Of a stretch of 64,000 nt of DNA, positions 47,662 through 59,300 are shown piece by piece (position 1 is the stretch's first letter; each line of letters begins with the position of its first letter). The DNA is from Coprinopsis marcescibilis (Eukaryota > Basidiomycota > Agaricomycetes > Agaricales > Psathyrellaceae), in NCBI GenBank assembly GCA_004369085.1, contig ML210198.1:114564-178563 (forward strand), read 5' to 3'. A program made the position numbers and the translations under genes. The notes under the pieces were generated by a model. The model was not told the origin of the DNA. It saw nothing but the letters and a program-made list of their open reading frames with translations, and ran no database searches.

Positions 47662-48105
47662 TCAATATCCTCTCCTTGACCTGGCATACGCCTTCCCGCC
47701 ACTCCCAGACCTCTTCACCCCCAGGACATACCCATACCCTCCTGAGGTTGATCCCGTTCTCCCACTCCCGAATTTACTCACAGACGAGGTCGACGACGCC
47801 CCCGTCCTCCTAACACTCCCTCTAGACTGTACACGCCGTCCAGAGCTCCTAGCAGCAGCCGACCCACCCATCCCTCTCACCGTCCCACCACCTCCAGCAG
47901 CATACGATCCCCTCACACCAGTGCCAGCATGGGTTGTCTTATCCGCCACCGCATGCGTTGATCCATACTGCACCGCAAAATTCATCGGAATCAGCACACC
48001 CATGACCGAAAGTTGGATGCAAGATGGACCTCAACGCACCCCAATCAGCAAAAACACCTTCAGGACCAGCCCGCCCGTTCTCGCTTTAGACGCTGCACCA
48101 GGCAT
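47662..48105 (-). CDS. small Arg/Gly/Ser-rich protein, hydrophobic N-terminus
   Basis: Tentative 123-residue protein; exons 48105-48040 and 47967-47662, with a 72-nt GT-AG intron that keeps frame. The N-terminus GGLVLKVFLLIG could be a signal or anchor segment. The remainder is low complexity, rich in Gly, Ser and Arg (RGSYAAGGGGTVRGMGG, SSGRRVQSRGS). A TATATAAG element lies on the same strand at 48201-48208, about 100 bases upstream, in the range used by other genes here. I recognise no family. An alternative is that it is a chance open frame. Confidence 0.4.
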
Positions 48106-48544
48106 CGTCATCCTTCTCCTTCAGTGTTGGTTACGGAAAATGAGTAGCGTCAAGAACCAGCAAGAGTACTAAGGGGCATCAGTGGACACGATGTCGTAGC
48201 CTTATATACTGAGCGCTGGCGCTAACAGTACACATGATGATCGTGATCTGATGGGTATCGAAGTCGTGAGGCTGTACATTTATAACCACCTTGAAGAAGA
48301 GAGGGAGCGCACTCGTGTACGTTACTGGCTGAGTCGGCACCTCATGCCTGAGGGCGCTCTGCTCCCGTTTTCGGGTATGAAGGAGAAAGGCTGAACACAC
48401 AACTGAGTCACATTCCACAGAACCATACAAATACACATTGCTTTCCGACCTACTAATGAATACCAGATGAACAACTGTCCACGGACAAGATGATCGTCCA
48501 GGTGAGCGACGATGTAAGGTATGGATGGGCTTCCATTTAAGCAA

Positions 48545-49870
48545 ACGTAGCAGCAACCGGTACCTCGGCCTGGGGTCAGCCTAACCGCATGTCTCCTCCA
48601 GTTCGAAGGATCATAATCCGGAGTAGCCGAATGTACCGTCACCCGATTATCCTACAACCCACTTCATCAGCACCCAGCTAGCACTTCTCAATCCAGCAAA
48701 ACCACTCACCCAAACGATAACGCTCCCGGGTTCATACCGAGCCCGAATCTGGAAATCTGAACCTTTCGCAACATGGTAGAACAAAAACTTGAGGAGAAAG
48801 TCAGACTCCTCCTGCTTGAACCACAATCTTCTGCGTGAACCCCTGGTTGACGTACAACGCCTTCTCGCCGTAAAGGGATGTACACGGACAACAGGGTGTT
48901 CGGTCTCAACGGGTTCACGTCTCACAGGGCCCCCACTATTCCTCGAGAATTCTGCTTGCGGGACAGCAGAATTTATAGCCGTCAAGCCCTCCAAACGCTT
49001 CTTGAACTCGTTCGAGAGGCGGTTGTAAGCTTCAACTTGGGATGCAAAGAGCGTGTCACCGCCAACGTCGGGCTACACAAACCATAAAAGGTTGCAGTCA
49101 GCACTGGTTTTCACGTTCCCCACAAATAAAACGACGCAAACTTACCTGCTCGAGGATAAAAAAGGTCGTCCCAGGCGGTTGCTTCTCATAGGCCACATCA
49201 GAATGCCAGCTCACAAGGTTGGCCCTCGTATCCAACCCCCTATACCTCCCAAGTCTATTGTACGCCGCATCCTTGTACACCACATGAAACTCGGGGAAGC
49301 CCTTCGCATTCCCCGACATAGGGTGCTTCTGGTTCGGGCCAAAGTACGCAACAAACTCGATCTGGCGCTCCGGCGTGAGGTCTTTGAAGTCCTGGTCCCG
49401 GAACACGATCACCTTGCGCTCAGCAACGTACAGCACGAGCTCGTTTAGCCCGTCCTTGGTGAGTTCGGAGATTTGGACACCGCGTAGCTCGGTACCGATG
49501 TAGGGGCTCATGTGCGATACGCTGGTGTTCGCGCTGAGCAGGTTGGGCTTGGTCCGAGGAGACCCACATCTGAGAATTCTGGAAAGGGAGAGGGTAGATG
49601 GGTTAGACCGGTGTGAGATGGTCGGGGTGGTGGGTCTGGCTTACCAAAGATCTCGGTGGGAGGGAACTTTTCGCTGGTGTCGTGATGGGGATAATAGAAG
49701 GGGTATGCAGGTCCCTAGTCAAAAATAAGAACATGAGCACAAAAGAAAGAGGTGGGCAAGAGGGAGCTAACATTGTTAACTTTGCCTTCAATAGCTTGGT
49801 TGGCCTGCTTCAAGCTTGCCACATCAGCGACGACCTTGTCGGTCTTAACTTCAGAAACAGAGGGAGCCAT
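48545..49870 (-). pseudogene. TauD/TfdA-type dioxygenase, frameshifted paralogue
   Basis: Clearly homologous to the gene at 43456-44780: it starts MAPSVSEV, and has YPFYYPHHD, GTELRGVQISEL, RKVIVFRDQDF, SWHSDVAYEKQPPGTTFF, FKQEESDFLLKF and NRVTVHSATPDY, with the same exon layout. Compared with the intact copy, about seven bases are missing near 49555 (after DVGL), shifting frame. One base is missing near 48873 and two near 48824, so the intervening stretch is out of frame. A further net loss occurs near 48570, so the reading continues past the homologous stop. Metal-ligand residues remain but no continuous product is possible. The TATA box is altered as well. Confidence 0.85.
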
Positions 49871-50196
49871 TGGTGTAAAAGCGAGAAGGTTCAGTGCACT
49901 GTTCTACGGAGATCTCTGCCCCTTTTATGTGACATTAGGACCTCCACCCTCGCAAGCCAGCCGTTGTGACCTACGAAAGACAGAAGATAAGCATTCGAAT
50001 TATGCAATAGACATGCCAAACCCGAAAAGAGAGAACGTCAACAAGAACGACAATAGGAAAACGGACCAAATACAGGGTCGCCTAATGACGTATGTGGAGA
50101 TCCCTATTGCGCAACCCCACGGTTCAGGATCCTGGTTTCAACCCAGAATAGGTTGAAGTAGGTTAACACTACGCTTCTCGGAGGCCCAACGGAGCA

Positions 50197-50418
50197 TCAA
50201 GAACCACATAGCAATCTGACATAAATCACGCAGCGAAAGCAAATGCACTCTGCCGAGGGAACAGGGTTACAGCCGACGGCTTTCCATGCCCTTCCAGTTG
50301 CAGTAAGAAGGATGCGGTAATTTTTAGCGCTTGGACGCTTGGTGCTGGTGCTAGCCAGCTCCCCGGTGACGAAAGCCCAGGTGCATGTCATCACCAGTAG
50401 AGTAGAAATCACCCACAT
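50197..50418 (-). CDS. small secreted cysteine-containing protein candidate
   Basis: An uninterrupted 73-codon frame. It begins MWVISTLLVMTCTWAFVTGE, which has the n-, h- and c-region look of a signal peptide. The mature part has a TKRPSAK segment and four or five cysteines clustered at the C-terminus (GCNPVP, ECICFRC, LLCG). This is the size and shape of small secreted proteins in mushrooms. I know of no matching family, and a 73-codon frame can arise by chance. The gene could also be longer with an unseen intron. Confidence 0.35.
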   Translation of the reverse strand: MWVISTLLVMTCTWAFVTGELASTSTKRPSAKNYRILLTATGRAWKAVGCNPVPSAECICFRCVIYVRLLCGS

Positions 50419-51295
50419 TTTGGGGTATGTAGCCGTCCGCCGAGAGACTACAAAGGCTGATACTGCTATACGTCAGTCAGCTTATAAGCAGCGATAATTT
50501 GTTTTCCAATCACCTTACACGTATTGTGGAACATAATTCCTTGGGATGGACGAACCTGCACGCAACACAAGTAATCAATACGTTTCTGGGTCCTCACACC
50601 GTTGCAGCGTCGTTTTGAGATTTCGCATGGAGAACGTAGAGTATTGAGTTATAGACCCATATACCGTAGACTTATACGGTGATGACGGTCATTGAAGAAC
50701 ATCTGCTCGCTGTCGACAGGCCAAACCACATCATTGCCAGTCGCGACCCACGAGCCAATCAGAAACAAACAACGCGTACTATCCTCTTGGCGTGTTACGC
50801 GTAATGTCATCCTCCTCGTACCACAAAATCAGCGAGACAAAATCCATTTCACTTCTGTTACTGTATCATAACACTTTTTAAAACAACAACGCCCTTTGAG
50901 TGTTGTCCAGGTAATACAAGAGATTCAAGATCGAAAGCATGGTTTGGAGAAAGAAAGAAAGAGAGGAAAGAAAAAACGGAGTATGACGATTCGTTATAGT
51001 AGTGAGTAAAAGTGGGACTACGATGATTGGATTGACGGAACCAATAATTGAAATCTGAGGAAGCCGGTGATATAATATGTGCAATGTCGTTAACATGGGA
51101 GGAACCAGGGCAAGAAAGAGGAGGAGGGAAAGAGGGGAGGTCGGGTGCATATGAAGGAGGAGAATGGAGAGGGAACATTGAGAATGACACAGAAAGACCC
51201 GAGGATGATATAGATTAGCGAGGTTATGAGCTAATTTAAATGACCTGGAACCCAGCTACACCAAAGCATGAACCCAAAACACTCGACGAGATGAT
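50419..51295. other. intergenic, nothing recognised
   Basis: Noncoding stretch left of NAP1. It includes AG-rich tracts around 50940-51180 that give spurious Ser/Phe/Leu-rich frames on the minus strand. Confidence 0.45.
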
Positions 51296-52817
51296 TTACT
51301 GTTGCTTGCACTCTTCGGGGTTGACCTGACCACCCTTCTTGGGAGCACGGCGTCGTGCGGGAACATCGTCTTCTTCAGACTCCTGTAAACCCAAAAATGT
51401 GGTCAGCCATGCGTATAAAGCACCAGAGGAACCGAACATACATCTTCAGAGCCTTCACCTTCATCATCTTCAAAGTCGCTGTATTCGTCGTCCTCCTCCT
51501 CAAAATCGTATTCCAAAGCTTTGCCAGTGAAGTAGTCAACAGCACGGGGAATGACCTAACCAAAACCAACACGTTAATCTGGGTTGTTTCAAGCACTAAG
51601 AGCCAAATCAAACTCGCCTTGTCCTTCAGATCCTCGCCGATCTGATAATCCATGCCAAGTTTGGCGTCAAGTTCGTCCAACTCGTCCACATCGATTTCGC
51701 CGTTGTCCAGGGCTTCTGGGGCGATTGCCTGGGGAGGATAGAAGAAGTTGAAGAACGAATCAACGGGCTTGGCCTTGCGGACCAAACGAGTACGTTGGGT
51801 AGCTATGCAGTAAAGGAACGTTAGAATACAAAGCAGCGACTAAACCAGGCTCGGGCACGTACTCTTGTTGCGTTGCTTCTTGATCTCAAACTCCTTCGTG
51901 AGATCCTTATCCTCTTTCCACTTGATCTCAGTGCCGATGGCGCGATCATAAGTGAAATCGCCCCCATATCCAACCTTTTCAGAGTACACATAGGTCTTCT
52001 CGATGACATCGTTCTCGAAGAACTCGTTGGGTGAGAAGAAGAAGAGGAGCTTGAAGCCAGGCTTGCCCTTGAATTCCTCGGGAGTATTGGAATCATCGAG
52101 ATACTGGAGCTGGACGTCGACGAGATGCTTGAGGGCCACAGCATCACGTTCGGTGATCAGTTCGCCAATATCAAGATGGTTTTGAAGGGCGGTGAGCCAG
52201 AAGTCGGGGATACCAGAGGGCGAAGGAGAGACATCCTTGGGGAGGTCGGTGTACTCGTCGTTATCGTCCTTTGAAACACTCTCTCCTGCCTCGATCTCTT
52301 CCTTCGTGGCTGTCGCAGTGCCATTAATGATGGCTTTTCTTCGCTCGTACAAAGGCTTGGTCAAGTCAAGATACTAGATAGATTCAACAACGACGACCAC
52401 AGATCAGCCCACTGATCACAGCGAAAGCTAAAGAAATGCACTGACCTTCTTCTCGAGAGCAAGGCATTCGAGCTTGTACTGGTTCACCAGCTCGCTCTGC
52501 TTCACCTGCACGCCTTTGAGAGCCTCGACGTTGGCTTTGACCTCGACGGGCAGAGCCTCGATGTACCCAGAGCTTTTTCCAACGAGTTCCGCAAGTCTAG
52601 ACTGAACCATACCAAGTGCATGAGCCTGAATCCCACTCAAATCATCTTCGTCAATGTCGTTTACCTCGCCAGTATCCTCCGTTTCGTTATCTTCAGAGAT
52701 ATCAGGGACCGTCGGTCTCGAGAGCCCAAGGGAGATTGGAGCCTGGTTGAGTGGGGTGTTCTGGGGCGTCGGGGCCGTGAGATCGCTGCCTCCTTGGATA
52801 TTCAGGTTGGAAGACAT
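51296..52817 (-). CDS. NAP1: nucleosome assembly protein Nap1
   Basis: Predicted 422 residues; exons 52817-52446, 52373-51863, 51802-51618, 51555-51442 and 51382-51296. NAP-domain motifs: LPVEVKANVEALKGVQ, KPLYERRKAIINGT, IPDFWLTALQNH, ALKHLVDVQLQYLDD, GFKLLFFFSPNEFFEN, IGTEIKWKEDKDLTK and DSFFNFFYPP, followed by the acidic tail EEEDDEYSDFEDDEGEGSED. The last residues CKQQ follow the usual prenylation-like position only loosely. Nap1 is a histone H2A/H2B chaperone shuttling between cytosol and nucleus. Intron 3 (51556-51617) needs a GC donor (GCGAGT) to join DLKDK to VIPRAVDYFTGKAL. All phases close. The gene is well supported. Confidence 0.94.
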
Positions 52818-53357
52818 TTTTGTACAGCAACCTTTGGGACAAAAGTTGGGAGAGGACGAGTGGGAGATGGCAGTTGGCACACACAAATTGCCAATTCCAC
52901 CCTGATTGGACAAACGTAAAACTTTGGGCGGAGTTTCGGCGTCTTCCGAATTTACGTTTTATCAGCTATGATCCCGGTCTACCGGCGAATTCGCTCGTGC
53001 ATTGCACCTTGTGGTCTTTGCAAAAATGAACTGCGGATGAAGTAGCTTCGGAGTTACTTTAAATGCCGTTTGTAGGGCGCAACATTCAGTTGGACGACGA
53101 GGAAGATCCGGAATTGAGTGGAGACAGGTTGCCGAGCTGGAACATGAGTCATTAGAAGGCAGAGGAGAAACCCCCGGCAGAAAATAGAGGCAAAGAGATT
53201 CGGTATGAGACTAGAGCAGAAATTTGGAACATGCCAAACGAGAGCAAGAGGATGAAAGAGTCAACGAGAATTAATTCCAAAACAAGGACTATATAATACA
53301 AGATTCATACATCCACAATCTTGAGTGATAAACTACGAAAGAGCAAACAATGTGGCA
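52818..53357. other. intergenic between NAP1 start and fasciclin B stop
   Basis: Holds the NAP1 promoter at its left end and the fasciclin B terminator at its right. No frame or motif worth calling. Confidence 0.5.
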
Positions 53358-55396
53358 TTAAACGCGAAGTCCGCGAATGCGGAAGGCAGAGGGAGTGGCA
53401 CTTGCGCCAGAACCACCCGTGCTGGAACCAGTTGAACCGGATTGCGACTGCGACTGCGATTGTGACTGTGATTGCTCGGACGATGAAGATTGGGTGCTCG
53501 AAGCGCTGGATTCCATGCTGGACATGGACTGCGACATCGAAGTCGTCGTCGATCCAGAGTCACCAGTAGCAGCGGGGAAAGCAATGATTTGGGTGTCGGA
53601 TGATGATTCTGTCGCAGCGGAGCTCGCAGAGGCGTATCTAATTGCCAAAAAGGCAGACAAGTCAGACAGTATAGGATGAGCAGAGACAAATGGTACTCAC
53701 GCAGAGCTAGCAACCTCCGGATTCAAATTGGTCTGGAAGAGTACTCGGTCGACGACGTGGATAACACCATTCTCCAGCAGAATGTCGGGGCAGATAATCT
53801 GGGCAACCGAATCATTTCCAGCAGTCACGAAGAGGCCGGTTTGATTCGAGCTGAAGGTAAAGTACTGTCCGGCGGCGCTAGTCAACATTGGTCCACTGCT
53901 TCCGCTCGAAGCGTTCGCGGCGAGTTTGTGAAGCGTCGGGGAGTACACAGTGGAGCCATTGACATACTGGAAGAAAAAGCTTGTTCAGAAAAACGAAGAG
54001 AGGGATAGACAGCATCAGGACGTACATGATTGTGAAGGAAGCCAGACAATTGTTCAGGGTTGCTTCGAAGATCGTTCAAAGACTGCTGAACCTCGGGGGT
54101 GATAGCCTCGGCGACGGGAGCGAAGAGTGTGAAACCCTCTGCCTCTGTGAACAAGTCAACCACAGTCCCGTTCGTCCCATTGGCCAGGGGAACTTGGAAT
54201 TGGTTGGCAAGGTCCAACAGGGGTTGATCTCCAACGGCGGTCAAAGCCGTCGAGATATTTCCAGGCGGCAAAAACACTGCGTTCACCTCCGCAATGAGCA
54301 GATTCTGGAACTGAGTGGTGTTGGACACCGTGACGTTCTGACCGTTTACAGCCCTATATCAACCATAAGTTCATGGTACAACAGAGGAGTCAGAGAGAAA
54401 GGCGTACGGTTGGTTCAAAATCGTGACGTTCCCATCAGGGCTATACTGCGACCAAGCAAGAACTTGACTCTTGTTACCCTCCAGCCGAACAAATTGCGGG
54501 GAGTGCAGGAGTGTACGACCGACGGTATCGTTGGGGTAGACACCAGACATGAGCTGTCCACCGCTGCCACCACCGCTACCACCACCACTTCCTCCGCCCT
54601 CTTGGCGACGTTCGTGCCCAAGCCACTTGCCGAGGAACGAACGACCGCTCACGGCGCTAGCCGAAGGGCCAATAGCGGACCCGGTGGCAGATTCTCCTCC
54701 TCCTCCTGCTTGTGAGGAAGTGGACTGGCCGCCGCCACCCATCATCGAAGACTGGCTTTCGCTCATCATCGACGACTGGCTCTCGCTCATCGACGACGAC
54801 TGCGGTTGGCTCATCATCGACGACGATGCTCCACCACCTCCACCAGCTCCTCCCGCCGAAGAACCGCCCTGCGCATTTCCATGCACGTAATGATAGGCAA
54901 GATAGCTGGCGAGCACGTCCGGGTTGCTCGACACATAGGATGGTACGGCGTTGACTGGTCAAAGAATGAGCACATGCTGAGAAAGGTGCAGAAAAGACTA
55001 ATGCTGCTCACAGGCCTCATTGGTAGGTGCGAATACAGTCCATTGGCCGTTGGACAGCTGTCCAAGCCATTGCTGGCCAGTCTCCGTCTGATTGGCCTGC
55101 TGGATGGCGCTCGAGAGGGAGGTGTATCCCGAAGAATTGAGGAAAGTGAGGTACTCCTGCACGAAGCCGCTGCCGCCGCCTCCGCTTGGGGTGCCAGACG
55201 CAGACGGGGCCGAAGACGAAGCACCCGATTGCGAGGCAGAAGAAGATGGTGATGACGAAACAGGGGCGGACGAAGAGGAAGAGGCAGATTGAGAGCCAGA
55301 GGTGGAGGCAGATTGAGAAGAGCTCTGGGCGTAAGAGCCAGTCAGGAAGGGAAGCGCCGCAATGGCGATGGAAAGGGGGAGTGCAGTCATATACAT
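53358..55396 (-). CDS. secreted fasciclin-domain protein (copy B)
   Basis: Predicted 601 residues; exons 55396-55012, 54954-54408, 54353-54026, 53966-53701 and 53637-53358. The signal peptide MYMTALPLSIAIAALPF matches copy A, followed by a Ser-rich linker, FVQEYLTFLNSSGYTSLSSAI, QWTVFAPTNEAF, VLASYLAYHYVHGNA, a Ser/Met/Gln/Gly insertion (repeated SMMSESQS units), TVGRTLLHSPQFVRLEGNKSQ, and a second FAS1 unit ending DILLENGVIHVVDRVLFQT. The tail has a (QS)n tract. Introns 1-3 are at the same positions as in copy A; the fourth (53638-53700), in the Ser-rich tail, is absent there. Likely a cell-surface or wall adhesion protein. It sits beside the second copy of the unknown large gene. Confidence 0.9.
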
Positions 55397-55494
55397 GATG
55401 TTGACGATGGTGACGAACGGTGATGATGCTGTTTGAGGAATCAGGAGAGGGACGGAGACGAATGTGAAAAATCTTTCGAACTTGACCAGGCAAG

Positions 55495-55501
55495 TTTTAT
55501 A
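55495..55501 (-). promoter_or_regulatory. TATA box of fasciclin gene B
   Basis: TATAAAA on the minus strand, about 99 bases before the start codon, equivalent in position to the element of copy A. Confidence 0.6.
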
Positions 55502-56326
55502 CCTGGCCAGAGACTGTGTCGGTGCTTGACAGACATGTCTCGTATTTCGGTGTGGGGCCTTGGTTCAAGTGTGACTTGAATTGTCTGGCGTTGACCTCCT
55601 TTTTGTGCTTCTACTTTTCTGACTATTCGCTGCTAGATGTTTCAAAGAGCGTCGAATGGGCTGCACTGGTTGAATACGATCAGAGACCCAGTCAAAAACT
55701 TCATCAATGACGGTGAACCATCGCATCGCCCGCAGTAGCTGATTCAAGACTACGATGTGTGAGCTGCAATTGAAGGGTCATGGACGAAGAAGGTGCCCTG
55801 TCGTGTGTACAACATCTGAGATATTATATGACCAATAGGTTATGCGGACGATAGGATACTGGACGCACACATTCTGAAGAGTCTACACAAGACTGATAAA
55901 TTCTCTTGGTAGGACGTATTGGGAGTGCAACTTGAAGGAGATGAAAACATTCGGCGGAAGTAGACCTGTCGCGGCTGTCCGGTGTGATGAGAGTTCAATC
56001 TCAGAGGCGCCCAGAACCAGGACTTGCGGGCACCTTTCGCCTATTCTCAATGTCCTAGCACTGTTTACCGAGGGTTTCGCGTTCAGAAACTCTGTAACCA
56101 AATACTGCTGAGAAATGAGACGTACTTTCAATTTAAATCAAACCAGTCGCCGCAACTCGGTTGCGATATGACGGCGAATCAGAACGATTTAGCCTCTCTT
56201 CGGTAACTAGCAATTGCATAGATACGAATTCGACTAATAGTACAGTTGTATCTGTTATTCATTCCATTCGGTGCTTTCGCGCCATGAATCTGGGTCACCG
56301 GGGAATAGCCATAGCAAGCACATCTT
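55502..56326. other. intergenic, nothing recognised
   Basis: Between the 3' end of unknown gene B and the fasciclin B promoter. No motif-bearing frame. Confidence 0.5.
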
Positions 56327-59300
56327 TCAAGCTTCCAAAAATCGGGAGGATGGCGTATTGATGTGCTCAACGAGCCACGCGCCAGCGGACCCATACCCTG
56401 AAACTGTTATGCGAGAGCGTCAACGTCAAATCACACAGATCATCGAAAAGGAAGGACATACCAATATCGACTACCAGCATGGCTAGACCAATCTTGGCAC
56501 TAAACGGGTTCTTAATCTCGGTAACAAAACACCGAGCTGCTTTGACAGTGGGCGACAACGGCCGAACGAATTGCGCGACCAACAGAGGTGTCGAGGTCTA
56601 ACGACGATGAAACGTTGATGTAGCCCAAACCCGCAGACAGTGATGAACGCACCGAGGTTTCAAAGAGATTCCAAGCAGCAACTCCAAGCATGCTAACGCC
56701 GCACACGGTGAGCATGCTCATACCAAGCCTTGATTTACGAGGGCCATCCACAAGTTTGCCTACTACGAGCCAACCAATTGTCGCGACAATCATAAACGCG
56801 GGTACCGACAAACTCGCTTTCTGTGCCTGTTGTTGCGTGACGTATGTCAGTTAGAGAGACGTCTGAATTAGAACGGGAAAACGCACCCATGTGCCGTTCA
56901 ATAGCATCCATGGGTCAATTAAACACAAATCAAGGATGGGTACTATCAATCCAAGACCACTGCGAAAGAAGCTTAGTAAAGAATGGATTGGGAGTAAAGT
57001 GAATGAACTGACTTGAGGGTTCGCTTTGTGTTGTCGCCAATGGCGCTAGGATCATCCGCGAGGGCCAGTGCATCGAGCAAGCCGTCCGGTAAAGTATGTA
57101 TCACAGCAAGACACGCACGCCAGAGAACCATAGAACGTGGTTTCTCCGGCTCCGATGCTTCACCGTAGGATGGGGTCTTGACGTCGGCCTTTTTCACTTC
57201 CGTTTCTGAAGGGTAATAACCAGTGATAACCTTGTGCATCGCGGTAAATGGGATTGCGATCAGGTAGCAAATAGCGTTCTTGAGGCTACACCACAGGGTG
57301 TTAGCAACGATTTTCGCCGCGTAAAATAGAACCACTCACTTCAGACTCTCCTCGAAGATGTGTTCGAAAATTGATCCAAGGGCAGTGGAGCAAAAGTCGA
57401 TCTCCAAGATCTCATCGAAGAACTTGATGGCCTCCTTCGCCACGTCACCCACACACTTGACAACCTTTCCGGCATGCTTGACAATTGCTAGAACCAGGCC
57501 TTGAATGGCGTCCAACAACGTAGTGAGTTTGGTAGTGTCGACAGTCCTTCTGTCGGCAAAGGTATAGAGAAGCTCCATGACAGCTTGAGCAGACTTATTA
57601 AAGTCTCCCGTTTCGTCATTGATCAGGGAGCTCAATGAGCTACGAAGAGTGTCTAAGAGACTCCTGATGGAGTTGAGCGGGCGATCGAACTCTATATCGG
57701 CTGCACTTCCTCTGTCGTTGACGATCTAATGGGTCAACCGACGTTAGTAATAGCTCATAGCAATGCGGTCAGGTTATAGAAGGGGGTTTTTACCTTGCCC
57801 TGCCACCACATAAACGTCGACGGTAAATCATTGTAGATTTTGATTATGCTCGGGTCTTCGTCGAATTGGCCACATGAACCAGATGGGCTTCCTGGTTTGT
57901 CATACTGCCCGATAGTCTCTGTATCCATCTTGGCCCTGGCCTTCGAGAATGTATCTGACATTTGTTCCTCACACTTCTGCAGGAATTCGTCGGTTTTGTC
58001 ACCGTCCAACGGACGCACGACGTTGTCTATCCATTTCTGTAGGCATTTGTTAAATCCAGCACCAACATCACCAGGCTGTGTGGCGTACCGAGATGAGGTT
58101 GTAAAATCCATCCAGCTGACCCTTGAAGATTTTCGCGGTCGCTTTGATTTCCTTGACGTTGAAGAGGCAGGCAAGCCAGCCAAACAAATCTTGGAACTTG
58201 CAGCCAATCCAGGCGAAAAGGGCCGTGGCAGCGTCGAACGCCTGGCGAGCCAAACTGACAACGCCTTCCCAGAACCGATTCGCTCCATCAGCTACGAACT
58301 GCAAGGTTACGCTGACCACCCCCTCAATCTTTTTCACTGCAACCTTGGTGAAGTTGTAGACAGCATTCCGAATTGCTAGCGAGATATCGGACCAGTCCAC
58401 GTCTATCCTTTGGTCCGCATCAAACCTCTCCTCTCTGTAATCGAGGGGGAGTTTGGTGTATACGACGTGATTATCTGTACCTCGGGTCACACGTTCCAGA
58501 GAGAAATGACAATCGCCTTCCGGACCAATGTGGTCGAGAGTGGGACTATGTCGAGAGCGGAAGCGGGCGGCGCTGGCATCGAGGTGGAGACCAAGAGCGG
58601 ATGAATGACCCGAAGAGGCGTCTGGCAAGTCCCATGCAGTGTCAGCGGAACACGCTACCATCAATTCTTGTAGACCAGTGGCGAGCGCGTTGAGGGTGTC
58701 GAGTTCGACGCTTGGATTGACAAGGGGTTTGCCGGTAATGTTGTTGGTCGCGTCTCTGAGATTTTGGCCAGTAATGGTTTGGAATTTGGTATGAATGTCG
58801 CGCGTGGGCAGGACGTTGGCGACCTTGTCCTCGGGCATCCCCTCCGCCCACACCTTGAGGAGTGGTGCTGCCAGAGACCCGTATGTGTGGATCGTGATCG
58901 CGATCTTCCCGAAGCCATTCGTGATACCCGTATACCACGAAGTACTGGTAATCGTTGCTGCGTGTCCGTTGACGATGAAATCCGTATAATCGTTTGCACC
59001 AATTTTGAAGGTTGCGCCTATGCATATACGTGAGTTCACCCAAAGCAGTTAATCGATCAAGAAATATACAAACCTATGATAGGAGTTTGATTGGCGTCTT
59101 CAACGGAAATCTCGATGTAGTATGCGTTCCTCGTTTTGACGATATCCGGCGAGGGTATGTTGATCTCGTCATAGGCCCATGTCAGTCCCTTCTCGTCCTG
59201 AACCACCTTGGCTAGATTTCCATCAGACGTGGAGACTATCATAGCAGAAAACCCATCCAGGGAGGTCAAGAGGAACGAGTCGGCACCAGTCGGTACAACC

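Noticed and set aside
54549..54890. Proline-rich plus-strand frame opposite fasciclin B
   Set aside because: Antisense shadow of the Gly/Ser repeat region of the real gene.
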